The notes under the pieces: model-generated
Told to the model about the DNA's origin: nothing
The model's input: the letters and a program-made list of their open reading frames with translations, nothing else
Databases searched by the model: none
Program-made: the position numbers and the translations under genes
From: Cristatella mucedo
Lineage: Eukaryota > Bryozoa > Phylactolaemata > Cristatellidae
Assembly (NCBI GenBank): GCA_009760855.2
Contig: WPIO01000028.1
Span: forward strand, 801,001 to 865,000
Length of the DNA: 64,000 nt
Direction: 5' to 3'
Part shown: positions 13,301 to 28,200 of the stretch, piece by piece
Position numbering within the stretch: the first letter of the stretch is position 1
Layout: every line of letters begins with the position of its first letter

Positions 13301-16300
13301 TAATTAGGGTCATAGTTTCTTTTCAGCCTATGCGAAGTGCCAAGAAAGAGATGTATCTCTCTCAGGGTGCTACACTGTTAATAGTGCCATTAACTACCGT
13401 TAACAGCCATTGATTAAGGCTCAGGAAACGAATTTAACTTGTGTGTGTGTGCTTGCATTGGTTGCGTGTCGACGTACCTACACATTTGAGAAGGCCCCTT
13501 TTATTTTTGCCGGCTCCGTGTCCTAAATAAAATTGTTTTCTTAAACGGCCTTATTCGGCTGCAAGGATGCATGCATTGGTTTGACCCTGTGGTCTGCATG
13601 GTGGCAGTCATTGGATTACTCTTCAACTGGAGTGGGTTAGTGACACTGTGTACCCTTGTCACCCCTAGTGGAACCAGCATGTGAAGGGTCTCTCTAGAAA
13701 TAAATGAATATTAGCTTATTTAATAGCCTCATTTATTTAGCAGCCAAAGAGCTTTGACGGCTATTATCACCACTTGCAGATGGCAATAACGGATCGCCCA
13801 CTTCAGGATTCGAACCCGCGACCTTGGTCGTAAAAAGTGAGCACCTTACCTCCTGGGTAATCACGGCCCTATCTATGTAGCATTTAGTTCAGACCTTAGT
13901 AGTGTGCTTCTAGTCTCTAGTTAGCTTTGCTCTGAAATTTTTGGGCTGCCTTGCAGCTGGCCGAAAAGAGCCTGTGTGCGTCTGGTGAATTGAGCATGCT
14001 GTAAGCTTAAGTTCGCTATGCATTTCTAGGAAGGCCAAACCGATCACGAAGTTGCAGGCCTGAAGATTGTAATGCCTTGAGGGGACCGACTGAGTGTGGC
14101 TCACTCTTTGTGCTTCGGCCTGTGCGAGTGTATGGACTTACCTGCAGATGCCGTTAGGTTAGCATGAACGGCATTTGCCTTAGTAAGTCGATTACTATGT
14201 AGAAGAGGACTGAGATAAACAGAACTGACCTTTTCTCCCTGAAGTTATGCTACTGTCATGCTAGCATGGTAAGAGTATGAGCTGGAAGCTTACTTGGACA
14301 GTTGTTCAAATGAGTCTAGAGTTTTTGAGAGATGACGGGAGGCTGGGTGATAAGTGGTTCGGCCTTTAAATGCAGCGATGCCACATTAGCATCATCGTCC
14401 TGTGGCCTCAATCCAATGTCATCTGCTTTTTCGATCGTTACTTCCTGACTGACTGAGAGCCGAGACTTTAAGCACAATCAGCCGTTGCACTGATGCAGTG
14501 ATGTTCTTTAGTGTGGTCACTTGAGGTGGCCGTCTGGTAAATACCGTGCTGCTAATGTCACAAGCTGCCTACTCCTTGCACTTTGTGTTGTTTGGATCTG
14601 TCGAGCAACTCAGGGACTGCCATGATTCCATCGCCTGTTGCTTGTTCTTGGCCCAGTGGTAAGGTGATCGCACTTCACTGCCCATGTAATGGGTTTGAGT
14701 CCCAGTAGGTGACTGTCACCGAGGTTCTTCAGCCACTAGAGAACAAGGCTGATGAATCAGCCTCCATTTACTTTACTTTAGATGCTCAACATGGAAGCCA
14801 GGGGATGGTTGCTTTGTAATTCTTGCGACTCCAACAGCACTAAAAATGGCGTATACCATGTCAGACAGCTAATTCGACATCAACGGCAGTATAGTCATAT
14901 ACAAGGTTTTAGATAATTAATTGTTTGAGCACCCTAAGAGAACTTAATCTCTATTCCTGCACTTCACATATGTGACGGGGCTCGAGCCCCTGACCTTGGC
15001 TATCAAATACATTCTCCTTGACCTCGGTCTAAGCGAACACCTTAACCACTGAGCCAAACATGTGCCTGTTCATATTGTCTGACTTCTTTACTTTTTGCTT
15101 TCTTGCAATTTTACAATATAGAGCAAATGTATCAGGGCGGAGCGACTCAGGCCTAAAAGCTCTTTAAGCAGATTAAAAGCAGCCTCGGTCCTGATCTAAT
15201 AGTTAAAATGCCTGTAGATAATCGTAGCATTATAATGACATGCATGCAATCCATTTTCCTTCTATCGCGTACCCGCTTAAAAACAGCCTTGTCAAGTAGG
15301 TTAATTTCTTGTCACACTAATTAAGAGGAAAGTCAAGCATGGTAGTAATTAAGATTGTTTGAAACTGTTTATGTTTCATGCCGGGCCTTACTTTGCTTGT
15401 ATCTTAGATCTGCTGACAACCAGGCAAGCTATCCGGAAGTCGTAGCTGTATGCTACAGTCAAGAGAAGCGTGAGGTATGTTGTGCTAGCCAGTCTATATG
15501 TCAGTTTTTCTCATACTATTGATGCACCTATGAATTGGCTATCGGATGCAATAGATACAGTAGCAACGGCGTTAGTTCCTCGTGATGCTTGATCCATTTT
15601 TGTATGCACGATTTCTTTTTACCCACAGCTCGTAAGCATCAACAACGACCACAGCCTCTATGTGTGGGATATACGGGATCTGCGGCGAGTGGGCAAGATC
15701 GCATCTTTCCTCTACCACAGCAGCTGTATCTGGGGTATCGAGGTACGAAGTATAGCAACGCTATTAGTGAAAAGCAAAGCCGTTGTTGCATTGGCCGGGG
15801 TCTAGTGGTAGACAGGCGCCATGTGTTCAGTGATCTTACTTTCTATAGACTAAGCATTTATTTTGTTGCACAGCCGCGTTGGTGTCTTCTGGTAGCCAGA
15901 TTGCCTATGCCAGGGGTTTTGGAACTATGGAGAGGGGCTTTATAATTATGCGAATGCTCGATGACCAGAGGAGCTGTAATCTTTTCGTGCCGCAAATATC
16001 TTGGTTACCTTGTTTGCAATTTGCGGGACAGGCAATGAGTGCACAATCACAGTGATCGGTGTCTATCTGTCAGCAGGAATCGTCATTGGTAGTGCTGTAG
16101 GAGGAAGAGGTGTTTCTGCAAAGGACAAAGCAAAAGCACAATGTAGTGACCAGGCGAAAGGCCAATCACCCAAATAAGCCTATTGTGCTCGAGCAACGAA
16201 TCTAGCAAGCTCGGCTCCCAGCTTCTATACCATGCTGCATTGTTGCTGGCTAATTTGCTGGCCTGGCTGGCGGCTGCCACTTGTACGGTTCCTAGGTGCT

Positions 16301-19030
16301 GCTAGCTCTGTTTCAAACTTCGTGGCAGTTGAGAAACAGCTGGCACGTAGTCGTGCTCAGAATTTCCTCCTAGAGTTTAGTCCCAGACTGGCATCTTGAC
16401 TGACGTGTCCCGCTTGCGGCTTTTGCTGGCTGCATGACCTGCTAGGCTATAATGACAGACAGACAGACTGAGATGTCGGTGTAGCTGAAGGTTAATAATA
16501 ATAATAATGCACTTGATAAAGCGCCCCCAGAGAACTCAATCTCTTTCTAGGCGCTTTACATTTGCTGCAAAGGGAAATGCAGTTGAATGGTGAGTAATAT
16601 CGTGCTTAATAAACAAACAACATGAATAACATGGTAAGGGGTGACATGCACAGGGTCAGCATGCAAATGTGGTTAGTGGCAGCATGCACAGTGTCAGCAC
16701 GCATAAGCACATGAAGGACGAATCACAGGGACCCACTAAATGCTGTCTTAAATAGGTGTGTTTTAAGTTTTTTTTAATGTGGTTACGTCAGTAATGTGGT
16801 TACGTCAGGGGATGTTCTGATGCAAGTCGGGAGGGAGTTCCAGGCTTTGGGAGCATATGAACTAAATGCACGGTCTCCAAAGGATTTGAGGTTTGTACGA
16901 GGTATTTGTAGACTGTTGGATTCCGAAAAGCAGGTGGTACGCTGCTCGGCCTGATGGGGGAGTACATCTGAGAGATAGGCTGGAGCCAAAGAATGAAGTG
17001 ACCTAAAAGTGAGCGACAAAACCTTGAAGTCAATCCGTTGCTTGACTGGTAGCCGGTGCAGGTCGGCGAGAAGTGGAGTAATGTGGCAACTGCGATGCTC
17101 ACGACAGACAAGCCTAGCTGCAGAGTTTTGCACCAGCTGCAATCGCCTGATCGCACATGCTGGTAGGCCAGTAAGCAGTGAGTTGCAGAAGTCGAGACGG
17201 GATGTCACGAATGCATGGACCAACTTAGACGTGGTATCGTTATCTAAACAAGCCCGAATTTTAGCAATGTTATGTATCTGAAAGTAGGCAGATTTGACTT
17301 TGGAGCTGATGTGGTCGTCTAACGAGAGGTCACTTTGGAACATGTTCTATTTCCGTCTGCTCTCATGGCACAGCTGTGGCAGCCGTTAGGCTCTGAGCCA
17401 TGAGTCGGCTCCGTGATGCTACCAAGTCACTGCCACTTGAGCGACCATTGCATTTTACACCCCACCCACCTTTCTTTTAGTAGTCTGTGCTAGCTGCTCG
17501 TGCATGCTGCCTGTTCTCACCGCTCGTGCTACCAGCACTGATAGGCAGCTTTGTGGTTTGCTTTTTACGCTGGCCTGCTGCTTGCTCTGATGCATCTTCG
17601 TTGCCTTGCCGACATTGGGTGGTTTGGCAGAGCAAGCCTGTCGTAGTTCACCACACGTCGGCTAAGCGCCGTCTTCTGATGTTATTGACGTGCCCTCTTG
17701 AAGCTGCCGATTTTCGTTTGGCTCTCGCTGGGAGCGAGCGCGCCACGAGTCTGGCCGCTGATTCCTCTGCCGCTGCGGATCTACCCGGCTGCAGCCGGGG
17801 GCACTGACATCAGCCCGGACGCCGTGCGCTCGCGAACGTTGCAGGTGTACCCGCCGTGCGAGTCGGAGATGCTCGGCATGCTGCCGCCCGGCTCGTTCGT
17901 GACCTGCTCCAGTGACGACACCATCCGTGTGTGGAATCTCGATCCGCACTGGCACGCAGTAAGCGACTCGACGCCAAAGCGAAACATATACAGCACGGTA
18001 AGCTGTCATCTATGCCGGCTTGGGTGCCCCCCTCTTCCTTTGCCATGCTCTGTTTCATTGAGCTTCGCTTCGAGTGGACGGGCCATGTGAATTGGTATGT
18101 TCAGCTTGGCGTCTCCTGCGAACGCACTAAGCGAGCCAATGCAAGTGGGTGGCAGCTAAAGTTCTGCTGAGTTAATTGCTGCTCATTGCCATTGTCCCCT
18201 GCAGCTGATGGCACGTCCTGGTTAGCGTTTGCTGACTGGGGCATATGTGATTCAGTGCATGCTACCAACCAGGGGTTCTATTAAGTTGCAGCTAAGTTGA
18301 AGCCTTTTGCAAGAGATTTGGCATAGCTATCCAGGATGCAAGCTTTGCATTGATCTCTCCCCCGCCAGCTTGATTTTGTACCGAGCTACTTTTATTTGTT
18401 CTTCCTATTCTTAACTGTATTTTTGCTCACGAACCACTCGTATTTTGAATGTTTAAGTTGTATCTAGTGTGATGTTTCGTTTGTGTTCCACTTGGCGCTC
18501 TCGTGCATGTCTGCATTCTCAGGGGTCTGAGTTGTTCCTGATTACCCCACCTTGCTCTTCACAGCATCTGACTCGGTGACTGGCCTTCACAGATATCTTG
18601 ATTGCGGCCTCTTGCTGATTTTGAATAGGTGGGCACCTTTCAGCACCAAGCATACTAAGGCAACTAGTCTAGCACCTGAGACGATCGGGTTGTTTTTATT
18701 GGCCATTCTAACTGTATGTCACTGATAAAAATTACTACCGTGCTGCTTTTGTGGATTGTAGGAGCTGCTAAAGATAGTTTACACCGATCCTTCACTCAGC
18801 TGTCTATGCGAACAGGATACAAACCAAGGTAATAACACAGAATGGCTTTAATACTTGCAAAGAAAGAGAATGTTAAACCGTTCGCACGAGATTTTTTAAA
18901 ACATTGAGAGGGAGATGGAGGGAGAGACATAGACAGGCTGACAGAGACACCGAGGTGGAGAGATGAGGGAGATTGTAAAAACTACTTACATGTATACTAC
19001 TAATGAGAGACAGACAGACAGATAGCTACC

Positions 19031-19087
<57 letters not shown>

Positions 19088-22000
19088 CACCGGAAAGAAG
19101 GGAGATGTACTGTTTTTGATGTATTTATTTAGTCTCGTCAAGTAGTTTGCTATTCGTTTCTAGCTAACTCGGCAGACAAAGCCGACGGAGCATCGGATAC
19201 CAGGACAGGTGTACGATGCATATCCGTGAGTCCGGACGGGTTGCACCTTGCATCGGGAGATCGATCTGGAAATCTCCGTCTCCACGATCTCCAATTTATG
19301 GATGAAATGACCGTTATTGAAGCTCACGATTCAGAGATCTTGTGTCTAGAGTTTTCTAACTATAGTTCAGGTATAACCTCTGTTGCTGCAGTGACCTTCT
19401 GGAATTGTTAAAACGCCTTTCAGGGCTGCTATGCAGCTGTTGACAATGCTGTGCCAGATTGCAACAACTTAATTTCTGAGAAGAGAATTCTAAGGCGTGC
19501 TCGAATGCCCGATGTTTTAGCGTGGATGTTCATCTTGTCGTTTCTTTGCAGGCCACAAGCTGCTTTGCTCTGCCAGTCGTGATCGTCTTATCCATGTCTT
19601 TGATGTCAGTGAGGGCTATTCGCTCCTGCAGACGTTGGACGATCACTCAGCTTCGGTTATATCCGTAAAGCTAACTTGGAGTCTTCCTGACCAAACCATG
19701 TGGATGCTCAGCTGTGGTGCCGACAAGTCGATACTTTTTCGCTCAGCTTCATGTGGCGGCGATTTGCCTCTTCAGTTTACATTGCGCCATCACCTGGTCA
19801 GCAAGTCGACACTGCACGACATGATAGTTGATCCTACACAAAAGTTTACCGTGACGGCATGTCAGGATAGAAATATCAGGTTTGTCATCACATCGCCCGT
19901 ATGCTGGCTTTGTGCCAGCAGCGTGCGACATTAGCATTAAAAAATTAATGATAATAATGCAGAAGCAGCAGCTGGACACTTGAATAGCACATATAGAGCA
20001 CCTGCTGCACTCAGTGCACATTTGCCCTACCAAGGAATGAGTCGCAAGTTTTGTAGTGACTTATGTCACGACATCCCCTGACTTGACCACATTTAAAAAG
20101 AAACTAAAAACGCATCTATTTGTCACAGCATTTAATGGGTCCCTGTGATTTGATCTTTATGTGCTTATGCATGCTGACACTGTGCATGCTGCCATTAACC
20201 ATACTTGCATGCTGACCCTGTGGATGTCATGCCTAACCATGCTATGCTTTTTGTCATTGAGCATGCTACCACTAACCATTCGATCGTGCTTCCTTTGCAG
20301 CAAATGTAAAGTGCCTAGAAAGAGATGTGAGTTCTTTGAATGCGATATACCAAATGTATTTTTATTATTATAAGGCATCTTGCATTGATTGAAAAGGGGT
20401 TATGTCTGCTTAATTAGTGACAAGAAAATGCACAATTGTAGCACATATGTAAGCCCATTATGACGATTCTCGTGGACAAAGTGCTTTCTGTGAGGAATAT
20501 TTTGGTTTTATTTTTAACTCTTCGTTAATTCGTCGCAAAAGAGTGTTCTTGCTATTGCTAAAAGGCGCTGCATTATGTTCGATGTTTCACACCTTGGCTG
20601 TTTTTACCAAACTCTGCAGTAATTGCCTCGGAACTTGTGAGATGGTGATCGTCAGCACTTGTGTTCCTGTCGTGTGTATTCTCTATGGAATCCTTTTGTA
20701 ATTTGTAACTGTGAACTAATCTTGACTAAAGGGGAAGTTATATTGCAGTTACAACCCCCTGACATTTTGGTGGCAATGCCAGCCCAATATATTCTTGTCG
20801 TTTGTACAAGTAAATTCATGCCTCGTCCTAGGATCTACAATATGGAGACAGGAAAGCAGAAGAAAGCATTTAAAGCATCGGTTGGTGACGATGGCACGCT
20901 TCTCAAGGTTACACACGACCGTTCGGGGGCATTCCTGGCAGCCAGCTGCTCAGACAAGACAACGGCCATGCTTGATTTTTTCAGCGGTGAAGTTATCGGC
21001 CTTATGTATGGACATTCCGAGATCGTGACTGGAGTCAGGTTTTCAAATGATCTCAAACACGTTATTACAGTATCAGCTGATGGGTATGTCCTTAAAGGTC
21101 ATTGCTTGTTTGTACTATATTTGCATCGAATGCTCTGTGTGTGAGATTTGAAGTTCTAGCATCACGTTTCCACAAATGAATATATGTTGCATAGCTTATT
21201 GCCAAAGCATAGAGATGCCACGTATACTTTAAATTGTTGTTATTCAGCAGCTCGTTTATCTGCTTGCCATCCTTGGCTTTGTTTGTTTACCTTACGTCGT
21301 GCCAGACTGTGATTCGATGGTCAAGTTTTCAGGGCCAAACCTAGATTTTGGGGTGTTCTTCAGAACGTGAGCTAAATCAAACAAGCCATGGAAAAACCGC
21401 AAGGTAGTCCGGTGGGCATCATCCCGTGTGCGCAATACCTGAATTTCTTTGAACCGAAAGTTGCTTGATATAAAAAATATATATATAATTTATTTGTATA
21501 GCACCCTGAGAGAGCTTAATATCTATTCAGGCAATTCACATGTGCCACGGGGCTCGAGCCCACGACCTCAGCCAGACTTTGATCGGGGTGAGCACCTTAA
21601 CCACTGGGCCAAACCAGTGCTTCATGATTGATGGCCCCTTGTCTCAGCAGCATAGTGCTGGCTCGACTCATGCACCCTGCCTCCGAAGGATATAGGTATC
21701 TTAGTGCTAGCAAGTAAGGATGTATCTTGCCGTCCTTGTCATTTGAACCTGCCAGCTCCGGTGCCTAATAATCATGTCCCGGCAACTCAATATTTTGGCA
21801 CACTCAGGATTGAAAATGCAGAGCCGTAATGGGTAGACTTGGCTCCAGCTTTTCTGTTTGCTTGTGTTGTTGTTTTCACGTTCTTTGCTTTGGAGTTCGT
21901 GTATTTCGCCACGGCCTGACCGAGCTGGTATTCTAGCACTTCTTGCGTGTTCATTAATTGATATGTGCCTGCCATTTTGTTTTTCCCTTTGACTACGGGT

Positions 22001-25000
22001 GACTACGTTCTGCATAGGTGCATTTTCATTTGGCGAATCCACCCCGAGGTTGCTCACCGAATGCAAGCTAAACTAAAAGACCCGGTTCGTTCTACCAAGA
22101 GCGCAGAGCCGGACGGTATGCAGCTGTACGGCGGCGCTGCAGGGCCTAGCACTGCATATGCTGCCCAAACCGGACCAGCGGAGCTCCCCTCCATGGCTGC
22201 TGCTCGACCCGCGGACGTGGCAACAGCGACGGTCACGACATCGGAGCAGGGCAGGAATGAGGAACCAGCATCGGTGCGCCGATCAAGGTGGAGCTAGTTT
22301 AGTCGTCCAGCCTCGATTGCTGTGATTGCGCTCACAGCTCTGTGGCCGCGACCTGGGAGTCTATGTTTGGGTTGGCGTGTTTTTTCTAGACCTGGCCTTC
22401 TCAGCAGTCTCATCGGCCTGACTCCGGTGCGAGAAGATGTCGATGCCGAAGGCGAAGAGGATGCCTCGGATGGTGATGGCTCACCTGACACAGCAGGCGT
22501 CGACTACCGGTTCAGTTTTGGGCAGCTGCCTTCGTGGGCTAAAAAGCAGCTGGCCGACGGAACATCGGCCGGTGACCGAGGGCTGGGAGCTGGCACGGAT
22601 AATGGTTCCGAGCTGGTGGACGTGTCTTCTACCACACGAATCGCTGCGCCTGCTGGTCGCGTTGAGCTCGGTGAGTAGGCCTAGTCTGCAGCTACTGTTT
22701 GCACTGGCTGCAATCAGTCCTGCTTAGAAAGGCCACGAGACTTCAGGTCTGTCAAAGTGGCTGAATTGGTGTGACTCTTGCCTTTTTAGATTCAAAGGTC
22801 GAGGATTAGACTGCCGAAAGCTATGCTAAATATTCGTTCTTGTGCTGCATTTGGCATCCTACCGTAGTGAGGTCGTCCATGCAGTCTTTAGTGAGCTGGA
22901 GATACTACAACAAACTAGCTAGTGCCAATGCTGCCTCCTGGTCACGTTCCGGTGCAATGCTGTCAATGGCAGGTGCAGCCAGGAAGGTTCAGCTCGGCTT
23001 AGCTTCAGCTCGGTCGGACCTCTTCTCTCTTCGTGGTTCATGCCCTTGCTACAATAAACAATGCAAGTTTTCTTGCTCGTGTGCCTCTGCACGTGTACCT
23101 CTGCACAAGTATTTTCTCTCTTTCTGTGCCTGCGCTCCGCGAGTTTTTTGCTTGCTTGACTCAGCACGAGATTTATTGCTCGTTCGGCTCTGCACAAGCT
23201 CTTATGTGCCTGTTCTTTGTAAGAGGATCTGCCGATATTAGCAAGGCAGCTGCATCTCGTCTTCCTCCTTCCTCCTCCTCCTCCTCCAGTGGCAGTTCTG
23301 GACTGCTGAGAGACAGTAAGGCCTGTGCGCAGCTTAGTGTTTAAGGAAAAGTCATTATCCGGCTGTTCCTCTTTGTACCTCTCATGATGATTGTGCCCAG
23401 TCATCTCAATTTTTTGGGTGGCCACACCGAGCTATCGAATGCTTACTGAGCGGCTGGAACTTGTCCCTTCCATCCGAGCGTCTGCCAAGCTCATCTACTT
23501 CTGCTTGTCATTGTAGGCGACGACGACGCATCAAAGGGTCTGCCTACTCATGCTGGGAGTGACAAGGTGACTGCGCCACTGACCCTGTCACCTCGCCGTC
23601 CTGCGTTTGAATGCACGTGTCGCTCAGCTCACCGCTGTTACCACAGCCCCGACCTAAGTGCTACTGCTGCCACTATTGTATCAGCTTCACGTGACAGTTT
23701 TTTCGAGTTTTCTTCCTCGGGCATTGTGTGTGTGTGTGTGTGTGTGCATGCGTGTCTGTGGTCACTTGCATACACTGGCTGCTAGTAGTCTAAGGCTAAC
23801 TACCTTCCTGCCTGCCTTCATTCGTACCACGCGTGCTCGCTCGCCTGCCATGCAGCTGAGCATCAGTCGTGTCGCGTTGCCTGCTGCTCGCTTTTGTTTG
23901 CTGCCGCCGCAGTCGTGTCGGCCGTCTGTCTCAGCTCCGCGCGCATGGCACGCCGCCGCCGCTGCCAGTTCGTTGGAGCCGCTTCAGATGGCGACGGCAG
24001 CTAGCACGAAGACGACGATGGCGGCTTTGTTTTCTTCCGCTCGGGCGCAGCTCAGCTAGCACAGGTCTTGGCACGTCGGCCGCCACTTGTACTGTTACGC
24101 TGCTTGCCTTCTAATGATGCAGCGGCAGCTGCCGTGCCTTGCCGGTGTCTCAACGAGGCCAGCTCCCGTGTGGCCAGACAGGCCACTTCCTGCTCTGCAG
24201 CCAGCCCCCCACACTTGTAGTCGAGCATTACTGGTAGCTGCCAGCTTGCCTAATAGCCCCATTTAATGAAGCCGAGGCTAGCTGCTTTGTGCGCTTACCT
24301 CTTTAGTTTCCACTGGCGCACTCGAACGGTTTTGTGATTTGAGCTCGGCTGCGCAGTTGGGCCACTTCCACATCTCGCCTGTCAACCAACCCATGTGATG
24401 GCTATTGCAGTATCCCCTGCTCGAAGACGAAAACGGGGCGGATGACTTTCACGAGATTCTCAAAAGTGAAGTCATATATTACCCGACAGAGGAAGCAAAT
24501 CGTGAAAATGACGGGTAAGGCTTACCCCCTTTGTAGCCTATCTGGGGACTGCCTGAGACTGAGCTGCCTCCCGTACGATGTCGGTCGTAGCTTACGCTGA
24601 GCCTGCACTCTCATTCTTTGCCACTCCTAGGGATTTCAAAGTCGTGGAAGCATTAAGGAGAGACCTCGAGCGAGATAGCACATCAGATAATGCTTCCGTT
24701 CACAGTGAGTGCCTCGAAGCTGCTGCAGTCCTTGCGTAGCATGCGCCGCTGTGCAGATTTCGTTCATTGTTTGGTGAATGCATTAGGTGTGGAGAAAGTA
24801 GCATATCCTAGATCTGCTTATCTCTAATAGTTTCTTCCTAAGGAATTTATTGTGCTGTGTATTCTTAATATAGTTTGCATGAGGACACGTCGTGCAGCTC
24901 CTTGTACTATTTTCCCCTACTAAAAGTTGTCGTGGTCTAGATGGCTTCTCTACATCGTCATTGTAGGTTTATCTGTAACAAATCACACCGGTAGTGATCG

Positions 25001-25205
25001 CTTCAATCGGTATTGTTAGTACTGAGTGCATATTGGGTGGAAATAAACAAGGCTGCTTGTGCTAAAGTAGATTTGATCGTTATTTTAACCAGAACTGGGA
25101 AATAATTTGCAAGCTGTTAGAACATGCTTTCTTTGCAGAAAATGTAAATTGCCTAGAAAGAGATTAAGTTCTCTTCTCTGGCACTATACAAATGTATTGT
25201 CATTG

Positions 25206-25249
<44 letters not shown>

Positions 25250-28200
25250 ACTATCTATCCTGCTGTTTGGAGGCGAGATCGCTTGATGAGTTCCGTGTGC
25301 TATGCTCTGCAGCTTCTTTGGCTTCCTTTGCCTTCTTGTATTATCATTCTTAATTTTGCTTATTTATAGGTGGTCCCACATTGTGCTTCTTGTTGTCCTT
25401 TAGAACTCCCTCGGCCCTTCACTTTGTCATCACGTGCCCACCAAGCATCTATTTCTCCAAGCACACTTCGGCGTACAATGACATATGCACATAAACATGC
25501 ACATGCACATTCCCACACTCTCACACATAGTACTCATGTACTGCTCAGCGATGAGGTCAGTATGTACATGTGTGTGCGTGTGAGCAAGCATGCTCTTACC
25601 ATGTGGCTGTATACCGAGCTGAAAGAGAAGACCTGGTAGCCACTGGGAATAGTCGAAATGGATGCGGCATCGCTACCATGCTATAGCAATCGTGGAATCT
25701 ACATCTCCTTATCCCTTGAAAAAGAAATCGGATATCATCAGTTGCGTTTAGGCCGAAGAAGACGAGCAGTTTTGAGCGAAATGCAGAAGTGATGCGTCTG
25801 ATTGATTGGTAGCACCACCGTCAAACTTGCAAAACAACCATGACGGTTTGATCTTTACCTAGGTTGTTCGTATCTCACGACCGAGATCATGGGTTCGAGT
25901 CATGCAGCAGGCAATTCTTTATTTGACTGCAGCATGTGTGGTCGATAACCTCTTTGACTCATGGGCCACTATATGAAGGAGGTGTTGAATCTGCTGACCT
26001 TCACGGTGCATATTTTTATAAGAGCCAACCACCCGTTGGGAAGTAACCCTTGGCTAGCAGAATTTAGCTGCTGGCTCGTGGCTGACTTTCCTGGTCCTCC
26101 TGCCGTCTACCATTTTAAATCTTCTACCAGCCCGAGCTGGTGTGTTTTCACATATATAGCATAAGTGGTCACAGATGTGCTAGAAAATGTGTCACGACGA
26201 TGCCACCAGCATCGGCCTGGCCGATGTTCTAAGCAAGTGCAGTCGAGGCAATTACCCGAGCAAGGCATGTTAAGAAAATGTATTTATTTTATTGAATAAT
26301 AGTAATAATAATAATAGTTGATTATTTGTGTAGCGCCATAAAAGAACTAAATTTCTATCCAGATGCTTTGCAACTATCTTAAAGAGAATCAAGAATCGCT
26401 GGTGTAATGACATACACGATATCATGCAAAAGCAAATTATAAATATAAGCTTGTGAAAGCGCACACGTTTCTAGCATGTTAAAGCCCACATGAAAAGTCT
26501 CGGGGCCAACGGTTAGGAGGACCTCTGGCTAGTAACATGCCCTGAATCGTGTACAGGTTTAGGGTTTAGTTGCATGCAAAGCACACAGGGACGCAGAAGA
26601 CAAATTAAACAGGGCGAAGAGAAGGCAAGCTGAACAGATGGGTCTTAGCTGAGACTTAAATGATGCAAGGTCGGTGCAGGTAGTGACCATAGTCGGAACG
26701 GAAGCCAGTTCCAGACTTTCGGTGCATACAAACTGAAGGCTCGATCACCAAAAGATTTCAATTTAGTTCAGGGGACCACTACATGACTAAAAGCCGAGGA
26801 GCGAGCGGGTGATGCCAGACCATTCGTGCAGACCAATGAGGTCAAGGCCCGGCAATATGCCTCCTGGCCAAAGCCCTCCTTCAGCGTTCGACGTCCGCCA
26901 TAGTTGCATGCAGTGACCTTATTGACTATCTTTATGATTAGATTGGCCATATTTGGCAGAAGACTTTGCAGGCCACGAGATATCAGCAGCATCCTAATAC
27001 AGTGTGTACGTGTGTATTTTTATCATAATTAGACGGTCATAGGGAATAGTCACCAGAATAGGGGATATATTAGCCTCATTAATAGATCAGTAGCTTCACA
27101 TTAAGGCTGCTGCCTGTCAGTGCCTGCCTCATAGGGGAAGTGCGTGCATGCGTGTTAAACACTTCCTTTGTTCCACCAGGTTTTTCTAACTTTTGAGCTA
27201 ATAACAATAATACACTTGATAAAGCACCCTCAGAGAACTTAGTTTCTCTCTAAATGCTTTACATTTGCTGTAAAGGCAACACGATCGAGTGGTTAATGGT
27301 AGCATGCTCAACAAACAACAAGAATAATATGGTTAGGGGTGACATGCACATGGTCAGCATGCAAGTACGGTTAGTGGCAGCATGTACAGTGTCAGCATGC
27401 ATAAGCACGTAAAGGTCGAATCACAGAGACCCACTAAAGGCTGTCATAAATAGGTGCGTTTAGTTGCTTTTTTAAATGTGAAGTCGGGAGTGAGTTCCAG
27501 GCTTTGCTTTGGGAGTAAACGAACTAAATGTACGGTCTCCAAAGGATTTGAGCTGCCTTGCATATTCCTTTTAATCTATCATTCAAGCTCGTGGGATCAA
27601 TTCTCCTCTCTAGTTATTTAGTTGCATGTACCATTTGTATGGTTTTTCTTTCTTTGCTACTAACGGCACTGGCAAGTTTGCCATAGCCCGACCCTGGCAT
27701 TATGATTATTTGATTTTTTTATCTTTATTTAGTACTTGCACGTGCTACATTTTTTTACTCTGCTTTGCTCTTGAAGTACGTCACTGTACTTTGCAGCATA
27801 CGAAGATGAAGAGGAAGAAGATGACGAAGCGGCAGCAGCACAGCAGCAGCCGCTGGCGTTACCATTGAGTCCCACTAGCTTACCATCAAACGTGCCATTC
27901 GACCAGATGCTGTACGAGTTCGAGCAGGTTCGTGTGCGACTACAGCTGTTGCTGTGGTATGTAGTGATGCTAGGTGTGGCTGGACGGGGTCCCATGTCGA
28001 AGACCTGAAATTGTCACCATCACCACACCTGCGTCCCTGCCACATGAGTCTTGCTCTCGATTTCACAAGGTTGACCCTCTGTAGTGCACGCTGGCGGGTA
28101 TGCAGAATGCAGGATGGTGGTTGTGGGCCTAGTGAATACAGCTGTGCATTTGGTGTTAGTGTCAATCGTGCTTAAATGCAACTGCAGGAAAGTATGACTT

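Noticed and set aside
13800-13870. Possible tRNA gene because of A and B box-like motifs
   Set aside because: The motifs recur in many diverged copies with a common non-tRNA body, so these are SINEs and no cloverleaf is complete.
20160-20290. CRISPR-like alternation of GCATGC motifs
   Set aside because: Spacing is irregular, units are short and the same block recurs at every LINE 3' end in a eukaryotic genome.
22919-23425. 168-codon minus-strand ORF
   Set aside because: It falls in an intron of gene 1, has low-complexity composition and no recognisable similarity.
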